Of a stretch of DNA of 64,000 nucleotides, positions 32,153 through 43,690 are shown one piece after another. The stretch's first letter is position 1, and each line of letters opens with the position of its first letter. The notes under the pieces were generated by a model that saw nothing but the letters and a program-made list of their open reading frames with translations, was not told the DNA's origin and did not search any database. This stretch comes from a cyanobacterium endosymbiont of Epithemia clementina EcSB (lineage in GTDB: Bacteria > Cyanobacteriota > Cyanobacteriia > Cyanobacteriales > Microcystaceae), in contig NZ_CP123991.1 of NCBI RefSeq assembly GCF_029919255.1, positions 551,110-615,109 on the forward strand. The letters are read 5' to 3'. The position numbers were made by a program, and so were the translations under genes.

Positions 32153-32446
32153 GTGGCCAACTCGAAGTCTGCACTTAAGCGTATTGATATTACCGAACGC
32201 AACCGACTACGCAACAAAGCGTACCGCTCGGCACTGAGAACTTTGATGAAAAAACATTTTCAAGCTGTAGAAGAATACGCGGCAAATCCGACCCCTGATA
32301 ACAAAACAGTTGCTGATGAGTCTTTATCGGCAGCCTACAGCAAAATAGACAAAGCCGTCAAACGGAGAGTTTTACATAAAAACAATGGAGCCAGGAAAAA
32401 AGCTCGTTTGGCTAAAGCTCACAAGAAAGTTGCTACAGTTTCTTGA
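32153..32446 (+). CDS. rpsT: 30S ribosomal protein S20
   Basis: S20 binds the 5' and 3' minor domains of 16S rRNA. The 97-residue, strongly basic helical protein has the family pattern [10 protein letters not shown], a central [18 protein letters not shown] region and a Lys-rich end. The start is GTG at 32153 with a Shine-Dalgarno-like AGGAAA 6-11 nt upstream. It heads the conserved rpsT-tatD-rpoB-rpoC2 order of cyanobacteria, 167 bp before tatD. Confidence 0.96.
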   Translation: MANSKSALKRIDITERNRLRNKAYRSALRTLMKKHFQAVEEYAANPTPDNKTVADESLSAAYSKIDKAVKRRVLHKNNGARKKARLAKAHKKVATVS

Positions 32447-32613
32447 ATAGATAAGTTTTTGAGTTAAATAAAGCATATAAAGAATAGGACAAGAGGGTTA
32501 AGACAAATTAGAACTTGTACTTCCTTGATAAACCGAAAATAACCGTAAACAGGTCAGTATTAATTCCTCTAGTCTAGGAGACTTAGCTGAGCACTCGGCT
32601 TAAGATTAACCAG

Positions 32614-33402
32614 ATGCAACTTATTGATACCCATGTCCACATTAACTTCGACGTTTTTGAGCAAGACCTCGATTTACTCCAAGCCCGTTGGCAGGAGGCC
32701 GGAGTGGTTTACCTGGTCCATTCGTGTGTTGAACCTAAGGAGTTTAAGGGAATACAAGCTCTAGCGGATCGTTTTCAAAGTCAACTGTCCTTTTCCGTGG
32801 GGTTACACCCGCTAGATGCTCACAAATGGACAGTGACAACTTATGAAGAAATTCTTGCAGCAGCCCAGTCAGACCCGAGAGTGGTAGCCATTGGAGAAAT
32901 GGGGCTAGACTTTTATAAAGCCGATAATAAAGACTTGCAAAGGCAAGTATTAGAGGCTCAACTGGATATTGCTTATCAACTTGATAAGCCAGTCATTATC
33001 CACTGTCGGAATGCCGCGGCTAACCTCCGAGAAATATTGAAGTTATTTTGTACTAAGCAAGGCCCAGTACGAGGGGTGATCCACTGTTGGAATGGAACTC
33101 CCGAAGAAACCCAATGGTTTTTAGATCTAGGATTCTACATCAGTTTCAGTGGCATTGTTACCTTTAAAAAAGCTACTCAAATTAAGGAAAGTGCGTTGGT
33201 TGTGCCAAGTGATCGCCTTCTCATCGAAACTGACTGTCCCTTCCTTGCCCCCGTCCCCAAACGGGGTGAACGTAATGAACCATCCTACGTTCGTTATGTT
33301 GCCGAATTTCTAGCCAGATGGCGGGGGGTGTCTTTAGAAAGTCTGGCTCAAAAAACTACCCAAAATGCCTGCCAACTATTCCAATTATCGATAGCTCACT
33401 AA
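32614..33402 (+). CDS. tatD: TatD family metal-dependent DNase/hydrolase
   Basis: A 262-residue TIM-barrel metallohydrolase of the TatD family, known for 3'-5' exonuclease or D-aminoacyl-tRNA deacylase-like activities depending on the member. Ligand motifs are all visible: DTHVHINF at the N terminus, [12 protein letters not shown] with the bridging Glu, IHCRNA, HCWNGT and ETDCPFLAP near the C terminus. The length is normal. It lies 39 bp before rpoB on the same strand, so it probably shares the rpsT-rpoC2 transcript. The exact substrate in cyanobacteria is not known. Confidence 0.94.
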   Translation: MQLIDTHVHINFDVFEQDLDLLQARWQEAGVVYLVHSCVEPKEFKGIQALADRFQSQLSFSVGLHPLDAHKWTVTTYEEILAAAQSDPRVVAIGEMGLDFYKADNKDLQRQVLEAQLDIAYQLDKPVIIHCRNAAANLREILKLFCTKQGPVRGVIHCWNGTPEETQWFLDLGFYISFSGIVTFKKATQIKESALVVPSDRLLIETDCPFLAPVPKRGERNEPSYVRYVAEFLARWRGVSLESLAQKTTQNACQLFQLSIAH

Positions 33403-33441
33403 GTGTTGATAATAAACAATTAACTCGGTGATAAATGCGCA

Positions 33442-36400
33442 ATGACTAATCTAATCTATAACTATGATTTACTCCCAGACTTGATCGAAATTCAACGATC
33501 AAGTTTTATGTGGTTTTTGGACGAGGGGTTAATCGAAGAGCTCAACAGCTTCTCTCCCATCACAGACTATACTGGGAAGTTAGAATTACATTTTTTGGGA
33601 GAAAACTATAAACTTAAACAACCAAAATATGATGTTGATGAAGCAAAACGACGTGATAGCACTTATTCAGTACAGATGTATGTACCAACCCGTTTAATTA
33701 ATAAAGAAACTGGGGAAATTAAAGAGCAAGAAGTATTTATTGGTGATTTACCCTTAATGACCGAACGGGGAACCTTCATTATAAATGGAGCAGAACGGGT
33801 GATCGTTAACCAGATTGTACGGTCTCCAGGGGTTTATTACAAAGCAGAAACTGATAAGAATGGACGACGCACCTATTCAGCTTCTTTAATCCCTAACCGA
33901 GGAGCTTGGCTAAAGTTTGAAACTGATAAAAATGGATTGGTGTGGGTTCGGATTGATAAAACACGTAAATTGTCAGCTCAAGTATTACTTAAAGCCATCG
34001 GTCTAAGCGACTCAGAAATTTTAGATTCTCTACGCCACCCTGATTTTTATCAGCAAACTCTAGATAAAGAAGGGAACCCTAGCGAAGAAGAAGCTTTGCT
34101 CGAATTGTATCGCAAATTACGTCCAGGAGAACCTCCAACCGTCAGTGGGGGACAGCAACTACTCGATTCACGTTTTTTTGACAGTAAACGGTATGATTTA
34201 GGACGTGTAGGACGTTATAAGCTCAATAAAAAACTACGTCTCAATACGGCTGACACCATTCGGGTCTTGAGATCAGAGGATATTTTGTCCGCGATCGATT
34301 ACTTAATTAATTTAGAATTTGATATTGGTAGTACTGATGATATCGATCATCTAGGGAACCGTCGGGTACGCTCCGTGGGAGAACTGCTTCAAAATCAGGT
34401 GAGAGTTGGATTAAATCGTCTAGAAAGGATTATTCGAGAACGGATGACCGTCAGTGAGTCAGATAGCCTCACTCCTGCTTCTTTAGTCAATCCTAAACCC
34501 TTGGTAGCTGCTATTAAAGAATTTTTTGGCTCTTCCCAACTGTCTCAATTTATGGATCAAACCAATCCCCTAGCGGAATTGACCCATAAACGCCGAATCT
34601 CTGCCCTAGGTCCTGGAGGATTGACCCGGGAACGAGCAGGCTTTGCAGTAAGAGATATTCATCCATCCCACCACGGGAGAATCTGTCCTGTAGAGACTCC
34701 TGAAGGACCTAATGCTGGGCTGATTGGCTCTTTAGCTACCTATGCTAGAGTTAACTCCTATGGATTTATTGAAACTCCCTATTATAAAGTTGAAAATAGC
34801 CGGGTGCGGCGAGATTTAAACCCAGTATACTTAACCGCTGATGAAGAAGACGATCTACGAGTTTGTCCTGGAGATGCGGCCACTGATGAAGAGGGCAATA
34901 TCTTAGGCGATACAGTCCCCATTCGTTACCGTCAAGAATTTTCTACCACCAATCCAGCTCAGGTGGATTATATTGCCGTCTCTCCAGTACAGATTGTCTC
35001 AGTAGCGACTTCCATGATTCCTTTCCTTGAACATGATGACGCCAACAGGGCTCTAATGGGGTCAAATATGCAACGCCAAGCGGTTCCTCTGCTACGTCCA
35101 GAACGACCTTTAGTGGGGACTGGATTAGAAGCTCAAGCAGCGCGAGATTCAGGAATGGTAATCGTCAGCCGCACCGATGGGATTGTAACCTATGTGGATG
35201 CTTCAGAAATTCGAGTCAGAGTCACAGGACCGGAAAACCACGATAAATTAGGCGATGAGATCGTCTATCTTCTGCAAAAATATCAACGGTCTAATCAGGA
35301 TACGTGTTTAAATCAACGTCCGTTAGTTTATGTTAATGAGGATGTTGTTCCCGGCCAAGTGTTAGCTGATGGCTCAGCGACAGAAGGAGGAGAATTAGCC
35401 CTCGGACAAAACATCCTCGTCGCTTATATGCCCTGGGAAGGCTATAACTACGAAGATGCAATCCTGATCAGTGAACGACTGGTATACGACGATGTTTACA
35501 CCAGTATTCACGTTGAAAAGTACGAGATTGAAGCCCGACAGACCAAGTTAGGTCCAGAAGAGATTACCCGAGAAATTCCCAACGTTGGGGAAGATGCGCT
35601 AAGAAATCTTGATGAACAAGGAATCATCCGGGTTGGGGCTTGGACAGACGCTGGAGACATTTTGGTGGGGAAAGTGACCCCCAAAGGAGAATCAGACCAA
35701 CCACCAGAAGAAAAGCTTCTGCGGGCAATTTTTGGAGAAAAAGCTAGGGATGTACGGGATAATTCCCTACGTGTTCCTAACGGAGAGAAAGGTCGCGTAG
35801 TTGATGTACGGGTATTTACCCGTGAACAGGGAGATGAATTGCCACCCGGAGCCAATATGGTTGTCAGGGTTTACGTCGCTCAAAAGCGAAAAATCCAAGT
35901 AGGGGATAAAATGGCAGGTCGTCACGGGAATAAAGGGATTATCTCCCGAATTATGCCTATTGAAGATATGCCTTATCTTCCAGATGGTCGTCCCGTTGAT
36001 ATTGTGCTTAATCCTCTGGGAGTTCCCTCAAGGATGAATGTTGGTCAAGTTTTTGAATGCCTACTAGGTTGGGCAGGAGAAAATTTAGGAGTACGGTCTA
36101 AGATTACTCCCTTTGACGAAATGTATGGAGCTGAAGCGTCACGAAATACAGTTCATGGTTTGTTGAAAAAGGCCTCACAAAAACATAAGCGAAGTTGGAT
36201 TTATCAACCAGAAAATCCCGGAAAAATACAGGTGTTTGATGGGCGCACAGGAGAACCCTTTGATCGTCCAGTCACTGTTGGTCAAGCCTATATGTTAAAA
36301 CTGGTCCATCTAGTGGATGACAAAATTCATGCTCGCTCGACTGGTCCTTATTCCTTAGTGACCCAACAACCCCTCGGTGGGAAAGCCCAACAAGGGGGAC

Positions 36401-36753
36401 AACGGTTTGGAGAAATGGAGGTGTGGGCTTTAGAAGCCTATGGTGCGGCTTATACCCTTCAGGAATTATTAACCGTTAAGTCTGACGATATGCAAGGACG
36501 AAATGAGGCTCTCAATGCGATAGTCAAAGGGAAGCCTATTCCTGAACCAGGAACCCCTGAGTCTTTCAAAGTGTTGATGCGCGAATTGCAATCTTTGGGC
36601 TTGGATATTGCCGTTCATAAGGTGGAAACTTCAGCTGATGGGACTAGCCGAGACGTGGAAGTTGACTTGATGGTGGATACCCAACGTCGGGCACCAAATC
36701 GTCCTACCTATGAATCGTTAACTACCGAAGACCTTGAAGAGGAAGAAGCCTAA
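33442..36753 (+). CDS. rpoB: RNA polymerase beta subunit
   Basis: The 1103-residue beta subunit forms one claw of RNA polymerase and much of the catalytic cleft. Conserved regions include [20 protein letters not shown], the rifampicin region ([20 protein letters not shown] and following), [12 protein letters not shown] near residue 820, and the C-terminal [20 protein letters not shown] block. The length is standard for cyanobacteria. The 83-bp spacer to rpoC2 contains short tandem CTATCAA repeats. It is co-directional with and probably co-transcribed with rpoC2. rpoC1 is not between them. Confidence 0.98.
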   Translation: MTNLIYNYDLLPDLIEIQRSSFMWFLDEGLIEELNSFSPITDYTGKLELHFLGENYKLKQPKYDVDEAKRRDSTYSVQMYVPTRLINKETGEIKEQEVFIGDLPLMTERGTFIINGAERVIVNQIVRSPGVYYKAETDKNGRRTYSASLIPNRGAWLKFETDKNGLVWVRIDKTRKLSAQVLLKAIGLSDSEILDSLRHPDFYQQTLDKEGNPSEEEALLELYRKLRPGEPPTVSGGQQLLDSRFFDSKRYDLGRVGRYKLNKKLRLNTADTIRVLRSEDILSAIDYLINLEFDIGSTDDIDHLGNRRVRSVGELLQNQVRVGLNRLERIIRERMTVSESDSLTPASLVNPKPLVAAIKEFFGSSQLSQFMDQTNPLAELTHKRRISALGPGGLTRERAGFAVRDIHPSHHGRICPVETPEGPNAGLIGSLATYARVNSYGFIETPYYKVENSRVRRDLNPVYLTADEEDDLRVCPGDAATDEEGNILGDTVPIRYRQEFSTTNPAQVDYIAVSPVQIVSVATSMIPFLEHDDANRALMGSNMQRQAVPLLRPERPLVGTGLEAQAARDSGMVIVSRTDGIVTYVDASEIRVRVTGPENHDKLGDEIVYLLQKYQRSNQDTCLNQRPLVYVNEDVVPGQVLADGSATEGGELALGQNILVAYMPWEGYNYEDAILISERLVYDDVYTSIHVEKYEIEARQTKLGPEEITREIPNVGEDALRNLDEQGIIRVGAWTDAGDILVGKVTPKGESDQPPEEKLLRAIFGEKARDVRDNSLRVPNGEKGRVVDVRVFTREQGDELPPGANMVVRVYVAQKRKIQVGDKMAGRHGNKGIISRIMPIEDMPYLPDGRPVDIVLNPLGVPSRMNVGQVFECLLGWAGENLGVRSKITPFDEMYGAEASRNTVHGLLKKASQKHKRSWIYQPENPGKIQVFDGRTGEPFDRPVTVGQAYMLKLVHLVDDKIHARSTGPYSLVTQQPLGGKAQQGGQRFGEMEVWALEAYGAAYTLQELLTVKSDDMQGRNEALNAIVKGKPIPEPGTPESFKVLMRELQSLGLDIAVHKVETSADGTSRDVEVDLMVDTQRRAPNRPTYESLTTEDLEEEEA

Positions 36754-36836
36754 ACGGTGAATAGTAAGTAAAAATTGACCAACAGGGCAATCTAAAACTT
36801 AACTATCAACTATCAACTATTAACACATCAAAAAAT

Positions 36837-39800
36837 ATGACATTCTATAATCACATCGTTGATAAAGGTCGTTTAAAAAAGTTAATTGCTTGGGCTTACC
36901 GGAATTATGGGTCTGCGCGAAGCTCTCAAATGGCTGATAATTTAAAAGATTTAGGATTTCGCTATGCGACTAAGGCTGGAGTGTCGATTAGTATTGATGA
37001 CTTAACAATTCCCCCCACCAAACGGGGATTACTCGATAGTGCTGAACAATCAATACGTATCACCCAAGATCGCTATGCTAAAGGGGAAATTACTGAGGTT
37101 GAACGCTTTACCAAGGTAATTGATACTTGGAATAGTACCTCAGAAGAACTAAAAAACGAAGTAATTCGGAACTTTCAAGAAACGGATTCCCTCAATTCAG
37201 TATATATGATGGCATTTTCTGGCGCACGAGGAAATATGAGCCAAGTGCGTCAATTAGTAGGAATGCGGGGCTTAATGGCCGATCCTCAAGGAGAAATTAT
37301 TGACTTACCTATTAAAACTAACTTCCGAGAAGGGTTGACCGTAACAGAATACGTTATCTCTTCCTATGGAGCACGTAAAGGCTTAGTAGATACCGCACTA
37401 CGAACAGCCGACTCAGGCTATTTAACTCGTCGTTTAGTGGATGTTTCCCAAGATGTGATTGTAAGGGAAGTAGACTGCGGAACTAAGCGGGGACTGAAAG
37501 TAGTTGCCATGAAAGATGGTGATCGTGTCAAAATTCCCCTAGTAGACCGTTTATTAGGACGGGTATTGGCCGAAGATATTGTCGTAGATGGGCAAGTGTT
37601 AGTCCGGCGCAATCAAAGTATTGATCCAGAGCTTGCCTCCTTGATCAGTGAACATGTCGAAGAAGTCATGGTGCGATCACCTTTGACCTGTGAGGCAGCT
37701 CGCTCGGTCTGTCAACAGTGCTATGGTTGGAGTCTAGCTGTTGGTCGTCTCGTGGATTTAGGAGAAGCAGTAGGCATTATTGCTGCCCAATCCATCGGAG
37801 AACCGGGAACGCAACTAACCATGCGTACTTTCCACACTGGAGGAGTTTTTACTGGAGAAGTAGCCAGGGTAATCAAAGCCCCTGACAACGGAACCGTAAC
37901 TTGGGGAAAAGGATTGAGCACTCGTAAAGTACGGACTCGTCATGGGGATGAAGCCTTTCAAGTGGAAATTGCAGGGGATATCATTTGGACTCCAAACGGC
38001 TCAGGGAAAAAAGTAGCTAACTCCGTTACCCCAGGCTCCTTTATCTTTGTGGCTGATGGAACGAAAGTCAGCCCAGACCAGCTATTAGCTGAGGTGACTA
38101 ATGCACGGGTACAAAAGTCAACTGAACGGGCAACCAAAGATGTAACCACTGATTTAGCAGGAGAAGTGCTTTTTGCCCAGTTAATGCCAGAAGAAAAAAC
38201 AGATCGCCAGGGGAATAGTACCCGTATTGCTCAACGGGGGGGGTTACTGTGGGTGCTATCAGGGCAAGTCTATAACTTGCCGCCAGCGGCAGAACCCGTT
38301 GTCGCTAACGGAGATAAAGTCAAACCGGGGACAATTTTAGCAGAAACGAAATTGGTCTCAGCCAGTGGAGGTGTGGTGCGTACCGCCACCGGTAGTCGTG
38401 AAATTGAGATTATTACAGCCTCAGTTCTGTTAGATCAAGCTAAAGTTAAAATGGAAGGTACCGGAGGTCGAGAACAATATGTTATTCATACAGCTGATGG
38501 ACAGCAGTTTTTATTGTTGGCAGCTCCTCAAACCAAAGTACAAAATCATGCCATCATCGCCGAATTAATTGATGATCGCTATCAGACTAACACTGGCGGA
38601 ATTTTGCGTTATGGTGGCATTGAAGTATCCAAAGGAAGTCGTAAGACAGGATATGAGGTAACTAAAGGGGGCAGTTTATTATGGATCCCTGAAGAAACTC
38701 ATGAAGTTAATAAAGATATTTCATTACTGTTATCCGAAGATGGGCAGTTTGTTGAAGCAGGAACTGAAGTTGTCAAAGATATTTTCTGTTCCTGCAGTGG
38801 AGTGGTCGAAGTAGTTCAAAAAAATGACATTCTTCGAGAAATTATTATTAAACCGGGAGACTTTTACTTTGATGTTGACCCAGACAAAGTTGGCATTGAA
38901 AACGGCGCATTAATTCCTCCAGGAACTCAAGTATTACCTGATGTTATTACTGAAAGTCTGTGTCAAGGAGAATGGATTGAAAGTCCCGATGGATTAGGCT
39001 TGCTGCTGCGTCCAGTTGAAGAATATCTTGTTTCAGACGAACCACTAGCTCCTTCTCAAGGATCCATTAATGATGATCAGGGGCGGACTATTGAGTTACT
39101 TCCTTGTCAAAAAATATTTTTTAAAGACGGGGAACGGGTTAAGTCAGTCGATGGCACCCAGTTGTTAAGTACCCAACTAGTTTTGGAAATTGATCAGAAA
39201 GAATCAGAGCATGGAACAAATCTCGTAGCTGACATTGAACTAAAAACTGATAAGGACGCTGACTGTCAACGATTACAGTTAGTTATTTTGGAGTCTTTGG
39301 TGTTACGTCGAGATCTTGATAGTGATCCTCACGGGGGCAAAATCCAAACTAATATACTGGTATCCAATGGAGAGCATATTCCGCCTGGAGCAGTAGTGGC
39401 TAAGACAGAAATTCAATGTACTTCTGTCGGTGAGGTACGAGGAATCAAGCAAGGAATTGAAGCAATTCGCCGAATCTTAGTAGTACGTGATGACGACCTA
39501 GAAACTATTACTGTTGACGAAAAACCAATCGTTAAGCCGGAAGACTTGATGGTGGCTGATGCTGAGTTAGCCGCTGGTGTCACAGTACAATCATCGGGGC
39601 GGGTAGTAGCTGTTTCTCAAACTAAAGATAGTTCTGGGTTTGAGGTTGTTTTACGTAGGGCTCGGCCTTATAGAGTCTCTCCTGGAGCTATTTTGCATAT
39701 TGACGATGGAGACTTAGTGCAACGGGGAGATAATCTAGTCCTATTGGTGTTTGAACGTTCTAAAACTGGGGATATTATTCAAGGGCTGCCTCGAATCGAG

Positions 39801-40808
39801 GAATTGTTAGAAGCGCGTAAGCCGAAAGAGAGTTGTATACTAGCTCGGAAACCAGGGATTACTCAAGTTGAATATTCAGATGATGATGAAATGGTGGATG
39901 TGAAGATTGTTGAAGATGATGGAACGGTGAGTGAATACCCAATTCTTCCCCCCCAGAATGTAATGGTGTCCGATGGAACCCGTGTGGAAGTCGGTGATCA
40001 GTTAACCGATGGACCGGCTAATCCCCATGAAATACTAGAAGTATTTTTCAATTATTATGTAGATTTACTGGGGGTTTATGAAGCGGCTCTTAAAGGACTA
40101 CGAGCTGCCCAAAAATTCTTGGTAAATCAAGTACAAATGGTTTATCAGTCCCAGGGGATTGATATTTCTGATAAGCATATTGAAGTCATTGTTCGCCAGA
40201 TGACCGCTAAGGTGCGGGTAGATGATGGAGGAGATACCACTATGTTACCGGGGGAATTGGTTGAGCTGCGCCAAATTGAACAGGTCAATGAAGCAATGGC
40301 TATTACAGGAGGTGCACCCGCCCGATATACCCCAATTCTATTGGGAATTACCAAAGCTTCGTTAAATACAGACTCATTTATTAGTGCGGCTTCTTTCCAA
40401 GAGACAACGAGAGTCTTGACTGAGGCAGCGATTGAGGGTAAATCTGACTGGTTACGAGGTCTTAAAGAAAATGTGATTATTGGTCGTTTAATTCCAGCTG
40501 GAACAGGTTTTCATACCCATGAGGACATCTCTATGGGGGATCTAGATATTGACTCAGAACGGCTATCCCGTTCGACTTCATATAACAATAGTGAATCGGA
40601 AAAATCTTGCCCATGGGAGTCTTTGGCTTCCTCCTCAGACTCTAACTCGTCAGGACATTTATTAAAGTCTAATTTAGATGAAGTAGACGAACATATGGTT
40701 CTTGATGATAATATTGCCCGTGCTTACACTAGATCTGATATTCCTTGGGAACTTGATTCTGATATTTCTGATGCTCCTTGGGGACTTGATTCTAATACTA
40801 CAGAATAA
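36837..40808 (+). CDS. rpoC2: RNA polymerase beta' subunit (C-terminal split part)
   Basis: In cyanobacteria beta' is split, and rpoC2 encodes the C-terminal portion. The 1323-residue product has the zinc-binding cysteines (CGTKRG, and [15 protein letters not shown]), the trigger-loop region [20 protein letters not shown] starting at A316, the long lineage-specific SBHM insertion in the middle, and the C-terminal [20 protein letters not shown] block. Beyond about residue 1235 the tail is Ser/Asp-rich with two copies of PW[EG]LDS, and it is likely disordered. rpoC1, encoding the catalytic NADFDGD motif, is absent here and must be elsewhere. A strong hairpin follows 45 bp after the stop. Confidence 0.97.
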   Translation: MTFYNHIVDKGRLKKLIAWAYRNYGSARSSQMADNLKDLGFRYATKAGVSISIDDLTIPPTKRGLLDSAEQSIRITQDRYAKGEITEVERFTKVIDTWNSTSEELKNEVIRNFQETDSLNSVYMMAFSGARGNMSQVRQLVGMRGLMADPQGEIIDLPIKTNFREGLTVTEYVISSYGARKGLVDTALRTADSGYLTRRLVDVSQDVIVREVDCGTKRGLKVVAMKDGDRVKIPLVDRLLGRVLAEDIVVDGQVLVRRNQSIDPELASLISEHVEEVMVRSPLTCEAARSVCQQCYGWSLAVGRLVDLGEAVGIIAAQSIGEPGTQLTMRTFHTGGVFTGEVARVIKAPDNGTVTWGKGLSTRKVRTRHGDEAFQVEIAGDIIWTPNGSGKKVANSVTPGSFIFVADGTKVSPDQLLAEVTNARVQKSTERATKDVTTDLAGEVLFAQLMPEEKTDRQGNSTRIAQRGGLLWVLSGQVYNLPPAAEPVVANGDKVKPGTILAETKLVSASGGVVRTATGSREIEIITASVLLDQAKVKMEGTGGREQYVIHTADGQQFLLLAAPQTKVQNHAIIAELIDDRYQTNTGGILRYGGIEVSKGSRKTGYEVTKGGSLLWIPEETHEVNKDISLLLSEDGQFVEAGTEVVKDIFCSCSGVVEVVQKNDILREIIIKPGDFYFDVDPDKVGIENGALIPPGTQVLPDVITESLCQGEWIESPDGLGLLLRPVEEYLVSDEPLAPSQGSINDDQGRTIELLPCQKIFFKDGERVKSVDGTQLLSTQLVLEIDQKESEHGTNLVADIELKTDKDADCQRLQLVILESLVLRRDLDSDPHGGKIQTNILVSNGEHIPPGAVVAKTEIQCTSVGEVRGIKQGIEAIRRILVVRDDDLETITVDEKPIVKPEDLMVADAELAAGVTVQSSGRVVAVSQTKDSSGFEVVLRRARPYRVSPGAILHIDDGDLVQRGDNLVLLVFERSKTGDIIQGLPRIEELLEARKPKESCILARKPGITQVEYSDDDEMVDVKIVEDDGTVSEYPILPPQNVMVSDGTRVEVGDQLTDGPANPHEILEVFFNYYVDLLGVYEAALKGLRAAQKFLVNQVQMVYQSQGIDISDKHIEVIVRQMTAKVRVDDGGDTTMLPGELVELRQIEQVNEAMAITGGAPARYTPILLGITKASLNTDSFISAASFQETTRVLTEAAIEGKSDWLRGLKENVIIGRLIPAGTGFHTHEDISMGDLDIDSERLSRSTSYNNSESEKSCPWESLASSSDSNSSGHLLKSNLDEVDEHMVLDDNIARAYTRSDIPWELDSDISDAPWGLDSNTTE

Positions 40809-40852
40809 GATGACTTAAATTAATGTGAGTTCAACTTAGAGATTTTATTAAA

Positions 40853-40895
40853 CCCCAAACTAGGTCTTCAGTAAAACTGAAGACCTAGTTTGGGG
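40853..40895 (+). terminator. Terminator after rpoC2
   Basis: The arms 40853-40872 and 40876-40895 form a perfect 20-bp stem with a 3-nt AAA loop, followed by an AT-rich tail with T runs (40899-40910). It lies 45 bp past the rpoC2 stop codon, as expected for the end of the rpsT-tatD-rpoB-rpoC2 transcript. Confidence 0.88.
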
Positions 40896-41092
40896 AAATT
40901 TATTTTTATAAAAACAAAGTGGGATAATTACCGGCTTTTCAAGCAATAACTGACGTTAAGATGATGTAAATTTAAGTAAATCGTTAATATAACCTCAGTT
41001 CGATGTTAGAAGTTAGGTTAAAATATAGGAGGATGAAGATAAGGCCTCATTAACTTAAATATTTAATCGTTGTTAAATAAGCGAGAGAACTT

Positions 41093-41788
41093 ATGTCAAA
41101 TCCTGAAAAGATATTGTTAGTCGATGATGAACCTGGAATCCGTGAATCCACACAAGCTTACTTAGAATATAGTGGAGATTTTGAAGTTAAAGTTGCTAGT
41201 AATGCTAATCAAGCCTGGGAACTTATTGAGAAGGATGTCCCTGATTTGATCATTTCTGATATTATGATGCCACAAGTGGATGGCTATCAATTTTTACAAA
41301 AACTTCGAGAAGATACCAGGTATCAAGCCCTTCCCGTTGTTTTTTTAACCGCTAGGGGAATGACTCCAGATCGCATTCGCGGATATCAGTCCGGTTGTGA
41401 TGCTTATTTATCTAAACCATTTGATCCTGAAGAATTGGAAGCTATTATTAAAAGTCTGCTTGAACGCCGACAAGTCAGTATTCAGTCAAGTAGTGAGACA
41501 ACAAAACTAGAAGAAATTGCCCAAGAGATTCGAGAACTTAAAGCACAAATTATTCAACAGCCTCATTTAGTAACTACTCCTCCTCCTCTTAAAATTGAAT
41601 TAACACCACGAGAACAAAGTGTTTTAGAGCTGGTAGCAGAAGGGCTAATGAATAAAGAGATTGCCGTGCGTTTGAATACCAGTGTAAGGAATGTAGAAAA
41701 ATATGTTAGTCGTTTGTTTGGTAAAACAGGAACTAACAGTCGAACAGAATTAGTTCGTTTTGCTCTCAAACACGGTCTAACCAATTGA
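41093..41788 (+). CDS. NarL/LuxR-type response regulator (Ycf29-like)
   Basis: A 231-residue two-component regulator. The receiver domain (about 5-120) has the acidic pair DDE at 12-14, phospho-acceptor D56 in LIISDIMMP, Thr in LTARG and Lys in LSKPFDP. A linker with a predicted coiled segment follows (about 135-155), then a LuxR-type HTH (about 168-230: LTPREQSVLELVAEGLMNKE, SVRNVEKYVSRLF). The sequence resembles the Ycf29 group found in cyanobacteria and red-algal plastids, but I assign that only tentatively. GAGAG at 41083-41087 could serve as the Shine-Dalgarno. No kinase gene lies nearby. It is intact. Confidence 0.88.
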   Translation: MSNPEKILLVDDEPGIRESTQAYLEYSGDFEVKVASNANQAWELIEKDVPDLIISDIMMPQVDGYQFLQKLREDTRYQALPVVFLTARGMTPDRIRGYQSGCDAYLSKPFDPEELEAIIKSLLERRQVSIQSSSETTKLEEIAQEIRELKAQIIQQPHLVTTPPPLKIELTPREQSVLELVAEGLMNKEIAVRLNTSVRNVEKYVSRLFGKTGTNSRTELVRFALKHGLTN

Positions 41789-42342
41789 AATACAATCATT
41801 AATTAATAGGCAAGGACACTCTGGTCTAATTAATTTTGTGCTGTTCTTTTATAAGAGTTTAAGTGAGTTTCATTGGCCGTTTAACTACTCAATTTGACTA
41901 TTAAAACTGATTTTAATATGCTGAAAACATACTTTTGCTAGAATTACTTTTTTTAAAAATTTAAGTCTGAAATTTAGAATCAATTTTCTAAATATCGTTT
42001 TTTAGAACGTTTTATATCTTCTATTTAGGCAGAATTCTGTTAGTATATTTGATTTAGTTGTTCTGTTTTTAACAGATGTGCTTGTTCGTGTGTCTAAAAA
42101 TCTAAATTAGTTTTATAGCTGGTCGACTTTATCATTTCTCCTATAATTACAACATGAGTCCAACAAAAAGTTGTGAAAAAAAAGGGAAACGGCATCTATA
42201 AGGTGACTTTCTTACGTGTTTAGAAATAGATGAATCTTATGACTATGGCAATCACTTCTCATTGGTAAGGATATCGGATATTCAACGAACTTCATATATT
42301 AGAGGTTATTCTCTACCGCTCAGTTAATGTAAGAGGGAAAAA
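41789..42342. other. 550-bp gap between the response regulator and tRNA-Phe
   Basis: No gene or strong structural element was seen. The sequence is AT-rich with T-runs on the plus strand. Transcription from both sides converges here. Confidence 0.6.
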
Positions 42343-42415
42343 TGCCAGGAGGCGGATTTGAACCGCCGACACGAGGATTTTCAGTCCACTGCTCTACCAA
42401 CTGAGCTATCCCGGC
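42343..42415 (-). tRNA. trnF: tRNA-Phe (anticodon GAA)
   Basis: The minus-strand 73-nt sequence folds as a cloverleaf: acceptor GCCGGGA/TCCTGGC, D arm GCTC-AGTTGGTA-GAGC, anticodon loop CTGAAAA with anticodon GAA, variable loop GTGTC, and T arm GGCGG-TTCAAAT-CCGCC. CCA is not encoded. The anticodon stem GTGGA/TCCTC contains a T-T (U-U) mismatch at the 28-42 pair, and the acceptor stem has one G-U pair. These are mild deviations from the usual fully paired cyanobacterial form. It is a stand-alone gene. Confidence 0.96.
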
Positions 42416-42815
42416 AACTAACTTTTTTAATCCTTTACAAGCCTAGCAAAAACTTGAGACAATTGCAAGAGAGAAAATAAAATTTTCTGCAGTTTACCTT
42501 TAAAGGCTATCTTGTCCTAATTAAGTTTTACGTTCTACGTGCTTGGAGAGGTCTATAATGTATAAGTTATACGTTAACAAATTATGTCAAATATATTTTG
42601 ACTCAAACAGATAAAATGGCAGTCACTATATTACGATTTAATCAAAATTATTCAATAACTACTAAATATTTCAAGAAATAAGAAGACTTAATTTTAATGT
42701 AAATGCTCTAAAACACATTGATTAACTCTTTAGCTTTTATTAATTTTGACTTTAAAAAAGTTCATAATACACTAAAAAAGCAAGTTAAGATTACCTCATA
42801 TTTTTTATATATAAA

Positions 42816-42835
42816 TTTATTTATTTATTTATTTA
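42816..42835 (+). repeat. TTTA tetranucleotide microsatellite
   Basis: Five perfect tandem TTTA units followed by a T-rich partial unit. It lies in non-coding DNA, so phase-variation of a coding frame is not implied. Confidence 0.85.
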
Positions 42836-43647
42836 TTTTACATAACTGCTTTTGGTTCCATTAGTGAAATTCAACGCCCCAATAAGTTGTTCTGAACTAA
42901 AGAAATATATTTTTACTAGCTCTAATAGACAAAGGTAAAAGCAGTTTATTGTATAGACATAAAAATTGCTTCGGAAAGGTTTGAAGCTAAAAAACAAGAT
43001 ACTTTTATCAGAGTACGAGACTTAAAGATAAAAAAGGATAGCTCTTGAATAAGAAATATTGATCAAAAATCATACTTTTAAAATTCAAAATCTAAAAAAA
43101 CTAGATCTAGAAATCGAAGTAGATATATGCATTGTTAATAATGACAGAATATAATCGTAGTCAATCAGAATAAAAGTTTGACGTCTAATTATGGAAGACG
43201 AGTCTACAACAAAAATATAAAAATTTATTATAAAATTAATAGAGAATATTTGCTAACTTGTCCTCCAAAATTAGAGTTGCCAAAGAGATTATGGACGTTA
43301 GTAGATAAGTTTTAAGTTGATAAAATTCAAAAAAATTATGAAATAAAAAATATATTGCTATAATGTAGCAATATTCTCAGGTTTATTAAAAAATAAATCA
43401 ATTACTATTACATTAGTATTTATATTTTTTTGTAAAAATATAATAATTTGGTTGAGTATCAAACAGTAAACAATTTAGAAAAATTTTTATTTTTAAAAAT
43501 AAAAATAGATAATTCACTAATCTGTATCGTTATCTTGAAAAAGAGAAGAATATGATAATTAATTTTAATGACTGGTACAATAATTACTTCCGAACTTATC
43601 TCTTTTTTTACTAAATATAAGCGCCAATCTATTCTATAAACTGTAAG

Positions 43648-43690
43648 TTCTTTCTCTTTCTAAAAAGACTATTTTTAGAAAGAGAAAGAA
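43648..43690. repeat. 19-bp inverted repeat in the desert
   Basis: The arms 43648-43666 and 43672-43690 are perfect complements over 19 bp with a 5-nt loop (GACTA). One arm is a pyrimidine tract (TTCTTTCTCTTTC) and the other purine. The flanking genes diverge from here, so terminator use by an intact gene is unlikely. Confidence 0.8.

Noticed and set aside
35508-35855. 115-codon minus-strand frame inside rpoB
   Set aside because: It is a shadow of the strongly conserved rpoB coding frame.
41027-41053. AGGAGG followed directly by a six-codon ATG frame before the response regulator
   Set aside because: There is no spacing between the Shine-Dalgarno-like sequence and the ATG, so initiation there is unlikely; treated as coincidence.
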